From Cercis canadensis (taxonomy: Eukaryota > Streptophyta > Magnoliopsida > Fabales > Fabaceae): a stretch of 64,000 bases of DNA. The translations under genes were made by a program, and so were the position numbers. Each line of letters opens with the position of its first letter. The first letter of the stretch is position 1. Below are positions 44,301-56,439 of this stretch, piece by piece. The notes below the pieces were generated by a model. It made no database searches. It was not told where the DNA came from and saw only the letters and a program-made list of their open reading frames with translations. The stretch spans positions 1 through 64,000 of the forward strand of contig QAOA01000431.1 in assembly GCA_003255065.1 (NCBI GenBank), written 5' to 3'.

Positions 44301-47300
44301 GTCTTATAGTATTACAACCAGTGCTATTCTCTTCCTTAACAATTTGCTTGGGCAGACACAGCTGGAGTGTGTTATGAACTACAGATTATGCAGAAAGTAG
44401 GTAAAATTAAAATTGATTCGTTTGCCCTTTTTTGCTTGTATAGGGTTCCTATTATGGGAGGAAAGCCTCTAGATCTGTATCATCTTTTTATAGAAGTCAC
44501 ATCTCGTGGTGGTCTTGAAAAGGTATGCATGGCATTTTTATGTTAATTTATTAAATCTTCAGGGAAAAATAAAATAAAATCAGGGGGCCCTTGTGTCTTA
44601 GATTGAAGTGAACATGTTTTTCTCTCTTTTCCTTTTTCCTGATATTATCTCCATTGGCTTGTGTTTGATACAAAGGTAAGTGCTTGAGGATATGTGTGGT
44701 TCTAGTGGATATGATGCTTGTTTTAGGGCTTTAAGTTTTCAATTTATATATGATGCAGCTCAGTGTTATTGAATATTTATTAGGTAGATTTCCTCCTTAC
44801 TTGTAAAGGACGACTCTAAGCTTTTTTCTTAAACTAACATAGGTTATTGGAGATCGAAAATGGAAGGAAGTGATTGCGGTATTAAAATTGCCGAGTACCA
44901 TAACCAGTGGGTCATTTGTATTACGCAAATACTATCTTTCATTGCTTTATCACTTTGAGCAGGTTTATTACTTTCAGAGGCAAGCTCCTCCTTTCACAAT
45001 GCCTGGTAAGGAAAGAGGATTCTTGTTTTCTCTAATTATGTTGCAATTTTTGCCCAATCCCCCACTCTTGATGAATCAATTGTATATATTTATTATTTCA
45101 TGTCTCTAGATACTGTGGATGGAAACCTTGCCAATATTTTGGCCACTAAGGAAGGTGCTGCTGTGAATGATTTACCAGGTCAGGGTAAGTCAACCTACCA
45201 TTTGGGTTTTAATCAGGTTACTGCATTGATGCTTTGTAGATTCACTTGTATTTATACTTGTTTTTGCTTAAAATAACATCCCTAGCTTCTTGCAATAACA
45301 TTAGAGGTGAAGGTAGAGTCTGTGTCTCCTGCCCCAGTAGTTGGTGGGCCTCTTTTTTTCTTTCTTTCAAGCCCTATTTCATTTGGTAGTTTATCTTTCT
45401 TGGAGCAACCCAGCGCAGGTTGCAATATGATTCAGTTCTGAGACCTATGCAGGCAGTTCCTCATGGTTTATTATTTTGTGTAAATGTCTTCAACTTCAAA
45501 TCCAAGTTTCAAGGTTTTCCTTTTTGGTGACCTTTTAGGACTTGCCTTTATTAGGGTAAAACTCAAAGTTCATATACAGATAGAAGAAGAATTTGTTTAA
45601 ATATCGTTAGCTTCATATCCAAGTCCTAAATTGTAAAACTCAAAGTTCATATATAGATTTTAATATCTTCAGTTGCTGGTAAGTGGTGACAGCAATGATA
45701 TTAAAATAGGGCCTGTGTTTCAGAGAATGTTCTGTTAGGTATTGATGAGAATGATATTATCAGCAATGCTGCAATTTTAGAAAAATTCACCAGCTGTGGC
45801 AGGACATGTGCCATCTGCTGCTGCAGGCATTGTTGGTGACAAGTAAATTGTAGCTTTCTGACCTTCCTGATAACATCCAACTTCAGAAAAACATAGGTTA
45901 CGATGGCATGAATTTGGAGATATCAGATATACAACTCAAAATCAACTTGTGCTTAGACTCTGATCTGTGTGTATGGTTTGTGTGCAAGCGTTGAAGTGAG
46001 ACTCTGTTGCCAAATTGATTTAGGATGAAAGAGGATTGATACCTATTGATGTAGTGATAGGGAAGTTAATGAACAAGAAAGACAAAGGGAGGGTGAAAGA
46101 GGATAAACAGGAGGAAAAACAGAAAAAGGACATTCTTTAATTTAATGATCATCAAACTTGTCTCTAATTCAAAATATTAGATAATTAGATTGGCAAACTT
46201 CAAAAGACCCTGAAAACAAACGGGATGAACAACTTCCAACTTAAACCCTTAATCTCCCAATCACAAAATAAACTGTGGCTATGGTGAATAAACCTTGAGA
46301 TATATCTTTTACCAAATACAATTTCCTGTCCCCTTGTTATCCCCATAATATTAACATTACATTCCTCAAGATATAGCTTAAGGTTATGATTGTCAATGAT
46401 AAGCTGGGTGGAAATATAGCCCATTTGTCTATGAAATTTATCAACATGCTCTGAGAAAATTTACTTTGTGTCTTTCATAGATAATTTGTTTTCTCTTGAC
46501 ATCTAAAGAATAAAAGATGTACGAATATCTGCTTCTGTTCTTCATGGATTTATGTTCATTTAATCTATCTGGTCAAGTGGATATATATTGCACATATAGC
46601 CATGATAAGGATTTTGTTGTCTTTTTCTTTGATATTATGCAGTTACTCTGGTACAGCAGCCTGGCTCTTGGGTGACTGGAACTATTGATAAGAAATTTGA
46701 TGGTGGATATGTAGTTACAGTGAATCTGGCTTCTGATCAGCTGCAGGGTGTACTGTATTATGTTCCTGCCGATGTATCCGAAAGTTCTTATATGGCAGGA
46801 ATGCCTACTTCTCAGAATAGGAAGAGATCAAGATTGGCACTACGCGATCCATCTCGCCCCAAGTCAAACAGGAGTGGTTACAATTTCTTCTTTGCTGAGC
46901 ATTATGCCAAGCTAAAGCCTTTGTACTACGGGCAAGAGAGAGCTATAAGCAAAAGGATTGGATATTTGTGGAACAATCTCACAGAAGCAGAAAGACAGGT
47001 AAAGATGCATACTTTTTCCCTGATATAGCAAGCTAAATCAGTGTTTTTTTCTTTTTTCACTCTTGGTAATTTCACATATGGATCTCTGACATAGGAAATG
47101 CTTTAAGCTCTATTTCATGGTGAAGAAAATTAATGATCTTTATGTCTTGTATAGTTCTAAAGAAAATTTTCTATAATGTATTACCTTCATGCCGAATTCT
47201 GACTTTGCAGCTTGTTTTACTAATAGTTGATGTAACTCAAACATAGACGGTATACTAATAACTGTTATTCAAGTTCTGTTTTCTTACTTGTACTGTTTCT

Positions 47301-48400
47301 GCTAGATGCCTAGCAAACTGTTATCTGATCTTATAATTAACTTAAACTTGATCTGTCCTCTTGTTGGTGGAACTCTCCACAACGTGCATGTGTGAAAGCC
47401 CAAAGTTGGATTCGTGAAAATGCTCTGCATGTGCTCTTTGGAGTATATACAGTAGTTGATGGGAGTATGTCTGAGAGGCAATGGTGAAGGGACATTGTAA
47501 TGTCTGCAGAGGATTGGAAAGTACTAGAGGACTTTCCAAATATTAGATGTCATGGTGCCTTTGGAGAATTTGTTATTGCTCCTACACTGCTTATTCTTTT
47601 ATATTTTTTTCCTTTTATTATTATTTTTGATCTTTTTTTTTTTTTACTGTATCATCATTATTTGTTTTGCTAATAATCCCACACAACTTATGCAGTTGTT
47701 GCATTGTATGTCTTTGTTATAATATATGTGTTAATTATCTGTGTTAGAATAGACATCTGTTAAATAGATATTCATGGAGATGAAGTTGTAAATATGGTAT
47801 AAATAGACTAGCTTATGACAGTCAAGTATTCGCACATTCTCTCTCTCTCTCTCATAGTCAGATAAACACAGTTTTTAAGAGAGAACTCCATGCTTTTCTG
47901 TTGGCTTCTAGAGGAGGTTCAATGATAAAAATAGTCTATCAAGATTCAAGAGAAATATGTGGAATCTATCAGTGATGGCAAACTTTAATATTGGGGGTAA
48001 TGTGGAGTAATGTGTGAAAACATTAAGAAGGCTATGATTATAGGAACCATGGTTTAATCTTTTTTTTTTTTTTGATCTAAAAATGTTATAATTATTTAGT
48101 AGTTATTGGTCTTCACATTTTACCTATTCTGAAATTTAACCTGTTAGAGAAAAAGTTGATGTGTTCACTATAGAATCAGGGTACATATGCTTGGCATAAA
48201 TGGTGGAAAGATATAAACTTACCGATTTCTCTGTTTGAAATCATATGCTGGGATTTTTTATTTTTTTTTTATCTCCTAGACTTTATGATAAAATTTATGT
48301 CACTGTTACGCAGGTTTACCAGGATAAAGGGCTGAGAGATAAGGAGAGATACAGGACTGAAATGTTGGAGTACAAATCCTCGTATGATCCAACGCCTTAA
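41360..48400 (+). CDS. ARID and HMG-box DNA-binding protein (HMGB9/10/11/15 family)
   Basis: Six coding exons join without a stop: 41360-41595, 44444-44522, 44843-45005, 45110-45184, 46643-46998 and 48314-48400 (996 nt, 331 aa); all introns are GT-AG. Residues about 37-137 are an ARID domain ('PPTALYDELVQNSDLFWEKL', 'GGKPLDLYHLFIEVTSRGGL', 'LRKYYLSLLYHFEQVYYF'). Residues about 250-322 are one HMG box ('RPKSNRSGYNFFFAEHYAKL', 'ISKRIGYLWNNLTEAERQ', 'KERYRTEMLEYKS'). The middle has a family block ('GTIDKKFDGGYVVTVNL', 'GVLYYVP') and a basic NRKRSR stretch that may be a nuclear signal. The ARID-HMG pairing is plant-specific; members bind AT-rich DNA in the nucleus and some act with MIKC* MADS factors in pollen. 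Length and exon layout fit a functional gene. Which of the four Arabidopsis members is the true orthologue needs a tree; position suggests AT1G55650. Confidence 0.95.
41596..44443 (+). other. Large first coding intron of the ARID-HMG gene
   Basis: A 2.85-kb GT-AG intron. It contains a poly-T run with an N (41843-41882) and an imperfect tandem duplication of about 150 bases (42690-42838 and 42839-42985, both with 'CCCACTTATGTGTT.TGATTTT'). I see no inserted element with clean ends and no exon-like frame. Confidence 0.6.
47839..47853. repeat. (CT)n microsatellite in the last ARID-HMG intron
   Basis: Seven to eight CT repeats inside the 46999-48313 intron. Confidence 0.85.
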
Positions 48401-49729
48401 TAGGCTCCATTTTGTAGGGTTCTTAGACTGCTGTTTCATAGGACTTCATCCATCTTTCTATGCTGTTCTTGTTCTCATTAGCTTTTCTTCTCCATTCTAC
48501 AGAGAAGTTCCCCCTGAGGAAACTGATGGCTGAGTGGGGAATAATAGTGGTGTACATTTTGATGTGGATTTTTGCAGAACAACTTGTAGGCAATTATTTT
48601 AGTTTAGTTGCTACCAGAACTAAAAGGTCTTTCAAGTTTATATACTGTCTCTACCTCCGCAGGTCATTATATGTGTGATAGTCCTAATGCAAAGTAAGGT
48701 AGGCATTAGAGTTGCTTATACAGAATATGCTTATTAGTGTTACTTTCACCTGTTTCTGGAATTACACGTGTTTTACCTCATGCCACCTCCAAATTAAGGT
48801 GTGCTCTGGTGTAAGTTGGGAGACATGGGGTGGAATGAGTGACATCAAACACTTCATCAAGACAAGATGAAGCATGTTCATAAGCTCCACCCACTTAAGC
48901 TTGATGAAGCATGTCATAGGGCGTGATAGGCCTTATGGGACTTAAGAGAAGATTCATGAAAATCAACAAACTCAGAGTGAGCTTCTTGTCACTAGACCAA
49001 CCCCTAAGGGGCGGTGTCAAGACCTTTTCTTGGTTTGCAACGCCAAAAGTAAGAAGCTTACCAACACAAGGATGGAGCATTTCTCATTCTATTATATTCT
49101 CCAGATAGCAGGAACTCGTGTCGGAATTTAGCTGAGCTTTTGGCCTCGATTACAAGATGTCTCATGCAAGGTAATAGGATTCTCTAGATCAATACCCTTT
49201 CTTGATTGATTAGCAAAAAAATATTGGTAATAAATATTTAAACAAAGAACTATAATCATTTTATGTATTATAATAGAGATAATTTGGTTAAAGTATTTTA
49301 GTTTTCTCCTCATGATCACCATAGTTTGAGGTTATAGCACTTTTGAGGTCATAAAAGGTATAATTGTCTCTTTCTTCCTATTTATCAATCCACATGATTT
49401 TGTTAGCTAGATTGATAAAAAAGATAAACCATAATTAGTATAGTAGTTAATAGTTAGTGCCTTAGATGTCAGAGTCAGTGCTAGAACCAAATAACGATTA
49501 AGGCCAAGCCAATCTCCAACACCAGATATATTTTTAGATAGACATACGCCACATATTGAATATTCTTGTGATGTCCACGTATGGATAATGAGAGGCTATT
49601 GTAGCAGCATGTTTTAATTTCTGAATGAAGTGACTTACGTAATTATTATTTTGAAAGTCATGGAAAGAGAGAGGTTGAAAATTTTCAAACTTGTCACTCT
49701 GGAAAAAGAAAAAAAAAAAACTCTGACCT
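48401..49729. other. ARID-HMG 3' UTR and intergenic sequence
   Basis: The first few hundred bases are probably 3' UTR. The rest is AT-rich with no recognised gene. A stretch at 48790-49130 is less AT-rich ('CCCCTAAGGGGCGGTGTCAA') and looks like unclassified repeat DNA; no termini could be found. Confidence 0.45.
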
Positions 49730-49732
49730 TTA

Positions 49733-52508
49733 GGTGGTGTTTGGTATGGGAAATGTTTTATTCCCAACTAGACTACATTCTTGGGAATCTCATTCCTAGG
49801 AATGAGATTCCTGGAAAAGTTAACAAAATATGTTTGATTATCACTTAATTTTCTTGAAAATAATATGGTGCATTCCCAACAAAATTTCATTCCCATGTTT
49901 GGTTCAAGTAAAATATTCTTAGGAATGTAATCAACTTTTTCAAAAATACCCTTAATTGAAATAAAAGAAAATAAGTAAATAACACAACATGTACCTACAA
50001 ATTAATGATCCATGAGAGCAAAAAAACTTCCAGCATTATAAATAATTTCAAAATGTACAAAGATACATCTCAATTATTACATTGATACTATCACATATAC
50101 ATCAAACCATTGTTATTATACAATGGTGCAAAACATGAACCTAAAAAAAGACTAAATTTGCAATAATCTTTATCTTGTATTTTGCAATTGATCCATGATT
50201 CGCTAAGCCAAATAAATACCTAGCACAACAAAAGAAAATACTAAACATAAGGGAAAAATACAAGAAATAAATTTAAACTACTATGAGAGGAAGCAGCAGA
50301 TGCAAATAGACAACATAAAACACCACACAACATAGACAACATAAAACACCACACAACATATAGAGAAATAGAAAAGAAGAGAAAAGAAAACTAAGGTTCA
50401 TCCAATTCAACTCATATCTATGCTATGCAAACAATCGAAAATCAGAATTATGATCCTAATCCCAATTGAAACAACAGTGTCAATAAAATAGAGAAGAGAA
50501 AAGAAGGCTGACTATTACCACTTTCACAAATGTGCCTGTAATAACAAGTTTCAAAGTAAGAATATAATCAAGTGAAACCAAAAAGAAAAGAAGACAGTGC
50601 ACAAGATCTTGTCCAAAATTAGGCAGAACTTTAGACCAAGATTCATACAAGCACCACAGGGTTCAAACTGAGCTTATTTTGAGTAGCTTAAGCACAATAA
50701 CCAAACAAATAATCACAACTTCAGGGAAAGCTCAATTTGGAAAAATATAAATTACCATTAAATTCACAACTGAGAGTACATAATTTCTTTGTGTACATCT
50801 AGGATGAGGACATCTTTACCTGTGTTTAAGTCCTTCAAATTATATGGTCTAGATGGATCTCAAGTTGAAGAGATGGGGAGAAAGATGATTAGATCATAAA
50901 AATTACATGGCTGGGTATTACATGGTAAGTCCTAAAAGCTTTTACTTTCAGATCCTTTCTCAAATAAAATTCTTCTCCTGCAAATGTAAGCTATGCATCA
51001 GCAACAACTATTAAGAGGCCAAACTCTAATGTTTAATTGCAGAATTTTGATTGGAAACAGCCATTACCCACATCCAAGCCAATCAGAATATGCTTCAGTT
51101 CAGAGTGGTCCATTTTCCTGTGCACCTCAAAGAGTTGCTCTACGTCCACTTTTACACATTTTGGTACCACAATTGTTGGAGGTTTCATACTGTATAAACC
51201 ATGTGTTGCAATGTACATTGGCAGTCCCCCCTATCAATAGCAAATATATGTCATGAAATGGAGGTTCACCAGCAGTCCAATTCAGTCATTCATCAGAAGA
51301 AGTTAAATCCATAATTATACCAATTGAAAGGAGAAATGGACACTAATCATTGACTGACCAAATATTTCAGTATCATAGATATAGTTTAAACAACACATTG
51401 CCTAAAAGGCTAAAGCACAAACCCATATGAAAGCCCCAATGTCAAGGCCAAAAAATAAACTCCTCAGCACAGGCAATGCACTTATAGGAGATCAGTTGAG
51501 AACCTATGCCCCATACCATAACTTCTCAGAGCTTATAATCCAATGCAAAAGCAAACAACTCCTTTCACAAAACATTTAACTGGTTCAAAGAATGCTAGAA
51601 AAAGAGCTTTTTATGGTGCCTAGCAGCACATATTTGAATGTCCTGCAACCATTTTCATGTCTCAAATTTGGCCAACTCAACAAAAATTGAAATCTTTTGA
51701 TTACCTATGCCCCATGCCATCACTTTTCAGAGCTTATAATCCAATACAAAAGTAAAAAACTCTTTTCACAAAACATTAACTGGTTCAAAGAATGCTACAA
51801 GAAGAACTTTGTATGGTGCTTAGTAGCTCATTCAATTATGTGATGTGAATAAATTATACTTCTGGAAAATATATTTTAATTTCCTGCAACCATTTTCATG
51901 TCTCAAATTTGGCCCACTCAACAAAAATCGAAATCTTTTGAACAAATATAAAGAAAAAACTTGGGTGCTGGAAAATAGAAAAACACACCCCAAATTCAAT
52001 GGGTGCCGAAAAAAATTGCCAGAAAACTAACCTGCACAGAGTAACAACAGAAAGACCCCAACATTCCCGATATTCGAACCTTGAGCCCTTGCAGATCAAT
52101 TTATCGAACTCTAAACTGAATTCTCACTGATTCACGAATTGATTGAACTGGCCCAACTAGGTTGTTATTGCTCTTCAAAAGAGTGAGGAAAGAACATATT
52201 AGAACTAAATGCCAAACAATCAACAACGAACAGTGAAGCAGAGCGAGAGGAGATGGTAGAGAGTAGACGGCGGTAGAGAGAATGCAGAGAGGTAGAACAC
52301 ATGGTGAGCGTGAATGAAGATGGATAAAGAAGGAAGAAAATTTATCCATTTCCAATAAAGTTTTATTCTCACCTTGTTTACAAATTTTTATTTTTGGATA
52401 TCTTTTATTTTTTAGAATAATTTATTAACTCTTGCACCAAACATGAATTTTTTTTATTTTTATCTTATTTTTTTTTTAAAATAAATATAGTTGATACCAA
52501 ACATCCAC
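49733..52508. mobile_element. Harbinger-like non-autonomous element (2.8 kb) with TTA duplication
   Basis: The left end GGTGGTGTTTGGTAT and the right end (reverse complement GTGGATGTTTGGTAT) are equal in length to the shared GTTTGG core. They are flanked by TTA on both sides (49730-49732, 52509-52511). The subterminal sequence repeats 'ATTCCCA'/'TGGGAAT' phrases. No transposase frame was found, so it would depend on enzymes from elsewhere. It contains an internal tandem duplication at 51502-51940. Confidence 0.66.
51502..51940. repeat. Imperfect tandem duplication, about 200-240 bp per copy
   Basis: Copy one spans 51502-51700, copy two 51703-51940. Both contain 'CAGAGCTTATAATCCAAT', 'ACTGGTTCAAAGAATGCTA' and 'CTGCAACCATTTTCATGTCT'. 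The second copy has an extra segment of roughly 40-50 bases near 51835-51885. No N separates them, and the copies are clearly diverged, so this is a real old duplication. Confidence 0.8.
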
Positions 52509-52599
52509 TTAGTAAGGCTGTAATGCCATTTTACTTATCATTCTAATTAATCTAATTATATCCATTAACCTCCTTGACTTGTCACAATGTTGTTTGGAT

Positions 52600-53462
52600 C
52601 AATGTTTTAAAAACCAAACCGGTAAACGAACCGTTTTGGCAAAAAATACTGGTCGGACCGGTCGGATCGGTTGGACCGCTCTGTCAGACTGGTTGAATCG
52701 AAGTTTTTTCTAAACTTAAAGATTAACAAAAAATAAAACATAAAAATTAAATCACAAATCATTAAACTTAACTCATAAGTGAAAGTTTCAAATTTAAAGA
52801 TTCAAATAACTAAAAGTCAAAAGATATAAAAATCTAATCTATATACATCTAATTTAAAATGGTGATCTATAATAAAATTAGATTGTTTCAATAGCCAACA
52901 TTTCTTACAAGTTCACATACTTTTAACATAATCTAGTTGACAATTTTTAAAATAAAAAAGTTAGATAATTAGAATATATAAAACATGTGTACAGTGTGAT
53001 TATGTGTTATAATTTTTACATATTTAAAAATTTAATATTAAATAAATCTATTAAATAGTTAATAAATAATTTTTGTACAATAATAAATACAAGTCTTGAA
53101 TTGTCCTAATAATTTGGATGGAAAAAAGATTAATTTCTTAAATATTTTATTAATAAATATATTTATATGTAACATTATACTTAAGAGTTGATATGTCCTA
53201 GTGGCAAAGATTGCCACATTTAAAGCAAAGGGGAGGGGATTGAATCCCCCCATGAGCAATTTTGCTTTCAAGTTAGGAATTTTGCAAGCCGTCCGGTTTT
53301 TCAAAACCAGACCGATTCACTGGTTCACGCCAGTTCTGGCGGTTCTCTCCGGTTTTAGACGGTTTAACCGCTACAGCGGCTTAGGGGTATGAATTGGACC
53401 GATTTTTCAAACGGGCACCGGTTGGACCGGTCAGACCGCCCAGTTCGGTTTTTAAAACACTG
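52600..53462. mobile_element. Non-autonomous hAT element (863 bp) with 8-bp duplication
   Basis: Ends CAATGTTTTAAAAACC (left) and CAGTGTTTTAAAAACCG (right, reverse complement) match those of the 5.4-kb hAT at 17646-23036. Both ends carry the same CCGG-type subterminal repeats (GGTCGGACCGGTCGG and relatives). GTTTGGAT flanks the element exactly (52592-52599, 53463-53470). The interior is AT-rich, without transposase, and contains a tRNA-like segment near 53190-53240. Confidence 0.93.
53186..53272 (+). other. tRNA-like (SINE-head-like) segment inside the hAT element
   Basis: 'TATGTCCTAGTGGCAAAG' resembles an A box and 'GGGATTGAATCCCC' a B box, about 40 bases apart, as in tRNA-derived SINE heads. 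No A-tail or target duplication could be identified, so it may be a SINE fragment or chance. Confidence 0.4.
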
Positions 53463-53470
53463 GTTTGGAT

Positions 53471-54249
53471 ATTATTGAAGGCCCAAATTCTTTTTTTTTT
53501 TTCCTTTTCTCCTACACGAGGTAGTTTACAAGAAACGAAAAGAAACCAGCCTTGTCAGCTGATGAGGATTAGGTTGTGCTAGTTAAAATAATAATTTAAA
53601 ATTATTATTTTAGGTTATATGTCTTTTGGAATTGTAACTTTTATGTTTTTAAGACACTTCAATAAGAAATTATTTCCATTTAAGAGATATTACTTTAGCT
53701 AATAGGAATTATAGAGATATTAGTGATAGTTATGCAGGGGTTATGAAACTCAAGAAACTTATTCTCTAAAATTATTTTTTATAGGCTTAATTGTAATTTT
53801 GGTCCTCTTATTTTAACAAAGTAAACAATTTGGTCTCCATTCTTTAAAAATAAATAATTTAATCATTTTATTTTGACAAAAGTTACAATTTTAGTCTTTC
53901 TGTCTCTCAAACATTAAAAAATAAATGAAAATACTGACATGACAATAAAAAATTATTATTTTAATCTAATTCAGCCCAAAATACCTAAACTAACCTTAGG
54001 GGAAAAAAAAACGCTCATTTTTCCAGTTCAAAGGTCTAGATGAAGACTTAAAGGCCTCGAAATCAAAATCCTATTGTCCAAAGTCAAGATCTATGTCTTT
54101 GGAACCTCTCCACAAAATTTCAGCTTGATCCAACTGTGAATGGCTCTTGATCATTAGTTTGATAAAAAAAAATGCCAGAAAAATATTAAAACATAAGCTT
54201 TGATTCAATATTCTGGCAATTTTCATAAAACCATCAATCCATGAGAAAA
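53471..54249. other. AT-rich intergenic sequence
   Basis: No gene. A phrase at 53783-53830 ('GGCTTAATTGTAATTTTGGT') resembles the ends of common plant MITE families with 'TTTGGTCC' termini, but no matching opposite end was found. Confidence 0.4.
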
Positions 54250-54778
54250 CACTAAAAAATCTGTGAGAAACGCATTTCTCATAGATTTTCTTACAAAATT
54301 TGGGGCACGAGAAAAACTCACATGACAAAATCCTTTTCTCATGAACAAATTGATCCGTGAGAAATTTTTCACAGAGTTTCTCACAGATCAATATTTGTTA
54401 CGCGTGAGAATATCTCACATGAAAGTCGTGGATTTTCTCACGGACTCTCACGGCAGTTATCCATAAGAAAATATTTTATAAATCATTTTTTTATGTTTTT
54501 ATTTGTGGATTTTTTTTCTCAAGTAATATTTATTTTTTCTAAACATTTAATCAAATTAATAAACAAAATTAAATGAAATATAACTAAATTTTATTAATAA
54601 AAAAATGTTATACAATAAATAAAAAAATAGAACAAAAGTCAGCTGAACACTAGTCCTCATCGTCTGTCCCAAAGTCGTCAGTTGTGTCATCCTTAGCGGC
54701 GGGCTGCGGGGCCGAATCAGATCCTGGATACTGCTGTTGTTGGTGTAACTATCCTAGTATAGAGGCGAGCGCCTTGGG
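54250..54778 (-). mobile_element. Possible CACTA (En/Spm) element remnant cut by the Athila element
   Basis: CACTAAAAAATCTGTGAGAA at 54250 could be a CACTA-type terminus. It is followed by a cluster of TGTGAGAAA / TTTCTCAC units in both orientations up to 54460, like CACTA subterminal repeats. Near the right side the - strand encodes 'QQQYPGSDSAPQPAAKDD' and 'TTDDFGTDDED' before a stop (about 54740-54649), similar to the acidic C-terminal end of transposon proteins of this kind. The Athila LTR begins at 54779, and any rest would lie beyond the window. Confidence 0.42.
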
Positions 54779-56284
54779 TGATGATATGTGCTTTTTATGT
54801 TGTTAAGTTCCATGTTTATCAATGGTTTCCTACACAGATTCGAGCACAATTTGCTTTAAAGATGGTATTGATCCCTACTATTTGTCTTTCAGGTGTTTCT
54901 CTGGTTGATCAAACAAGAGGAAGAGTTTTAGAGAGTTTTTGGAGTAAAAACCATCAGATCATGAAGTCCATACAGGGGACACGGCTTAGACACGCCCGTG
55001 TCCATGGCCGTGTCTGACCTCCAGAGAGTCCTGCTCCAGTTGCTAAGGAACACGGCCAAGCCTTGTAATGAACACGCCCGTGTCCATGACCGTGTCTTAC
55101 CTCCAAAGAATCTCCCTGAGTGGAACACGTCCTTCCCCTACAGAGACACGACCATGTTGGTTTGAACACGGGCTGAAGAAGAAGTGAACACGACCGTGTC
55201 TTTTGCTGTGTCTAAGGTCCCTTCGAGGCATTTAAGTGGCATGCCCAGCTACTATAAGTGAACACGGCCGTGTCGTGGCCGTGTTCGAGCATCTGAAGGA
55301 TGAAACCCTAGAATTAGATGGAGTATATATGTGAACTTGAGGAAAAGGGGGAGACATCTTTTGATAGTCGAACACTTAGAGATTTTGGACAACATCAGAG
55401 ATCAGGTAAGTAGGAGCACTTTGGAAGATTGGAGAAGAGCAAGATAGAAGATCAACTACTTGAAGGGACTTCATGAGAATGAGTTTTCCTGATTCTATCT
55501 TGTCTTCTCTGCATTTTGTTGATTCAGATTTTATCGTGAACTGATTTGTAAAAGTTAGTTAGGATGAACCCTAGAAATACAATTGTACTATTCTTCTTTT
55601 GAATTAATGAGAATATGCCTTCATTTCTTGGAATTGTCTATGATTGCTATTTGTGTTAAGTTGACAAAGCATGTTTTTGATTTAATACCAGATTTCAATT
55701 TATATATTGAGAAATTATAAATTGATTTAGATAATTTGTAGACAGTGGGATTTGCTTGGAATCACTAGAGATAGGATTCACATGAATCTTCTGATGTAAG
55801 CCAATGTACTAAGGGAATTCATAGAACACAAATTAATGCATTCTTGGGGGTTTTGATTGTGAAGAGATTTTAGTCAATCAACCTAGGAATAGATGTCTTA
55901 TTACTTGAGAAAGATTGAGACATAATTCTGGAATTCTCATCAGTCCAAGTAGAGAAGTGTCGATCATTGAGTTAAATATGAGAATGCAATATATGTCATA
56001 GGAAAATTCCTATTCTGACTCATCCTACTGATTCGATAAATCTATCAAATTCTTTGTTATCGTCTTTCCTGATTCATTCATTTAATTTAGATTAATTGAT
56101 TTCTCTTGTTAACCCACAATTCTAAGATTAGATAATAGAAAAAGGATTACTACTAATAGCTATAGTTCCTTGTGGGATCGACATTTGTACTCAATCAAGC
56201 TATTCTACAAAACAATAGGTATACTTGCCTAGAATGTTTGTAGCATTGTTTCAATTGAATACAAGTTCATAAAAGTGAACATCA
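54779..56284 (+). repeat. Athila 5' LTR with CACGGCCGTG palindromes
   Basis: Boundaries TG...CA. 54976-55290 holds a cluster of ACACGGCCGTGT-type imperfect palindromes (for example 'ACACGCCCGTGTCCATGGCC' and 'GAACACGGCCGTGTCGTGGC'), also present in the solo LTR at 32232-33690. A TATA-like GTATATATG at 55322-55330 may be the LTR promoter. Confidence 0.88.
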
Positions 56285-56290
56285 AGTTTT

Positions 56291-56310
56291 TGGCGCCGTT
56301 GCCGAGGAAC
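56291..56310 (+). promoter_or_regulatory. Primer-binding site (tRNA-Asp type)
   Basis: TGGCGCCGTTGCCGAGGAAC differs at one position from the TGGCGCCGTTGCCGGGGA form typical of Athila elements. It lies six bases after the LTR end. Confidence 0.92.
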
Positions 56311-56439
56311 TATAATATTAGGAACATTTACTTTCTATTACTCTAGTCAATTTTTTTTTTTCTTTTTGTTGGTTAGCCTTGCGCCTCTTTCTTATCATCG
56401 CCTATGTTTGATCCCAGCAGGAGCTAGTCTTTCTGATGC

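Noticed and set aside
45716..45850. Extra exon in ARID-HMG intron 4 ('ENVLLGIDENDIISNAAILE')
   Set aside because: Including it is not needed to keep the frame, it resembles no part of the family, and the next stretch is interrupted; left as intron.
53783..54000. Complete MITE with 'TTTGGTCC' ends
   Set aside because: Only one end is visible; no inverted partner or target duplication was found.
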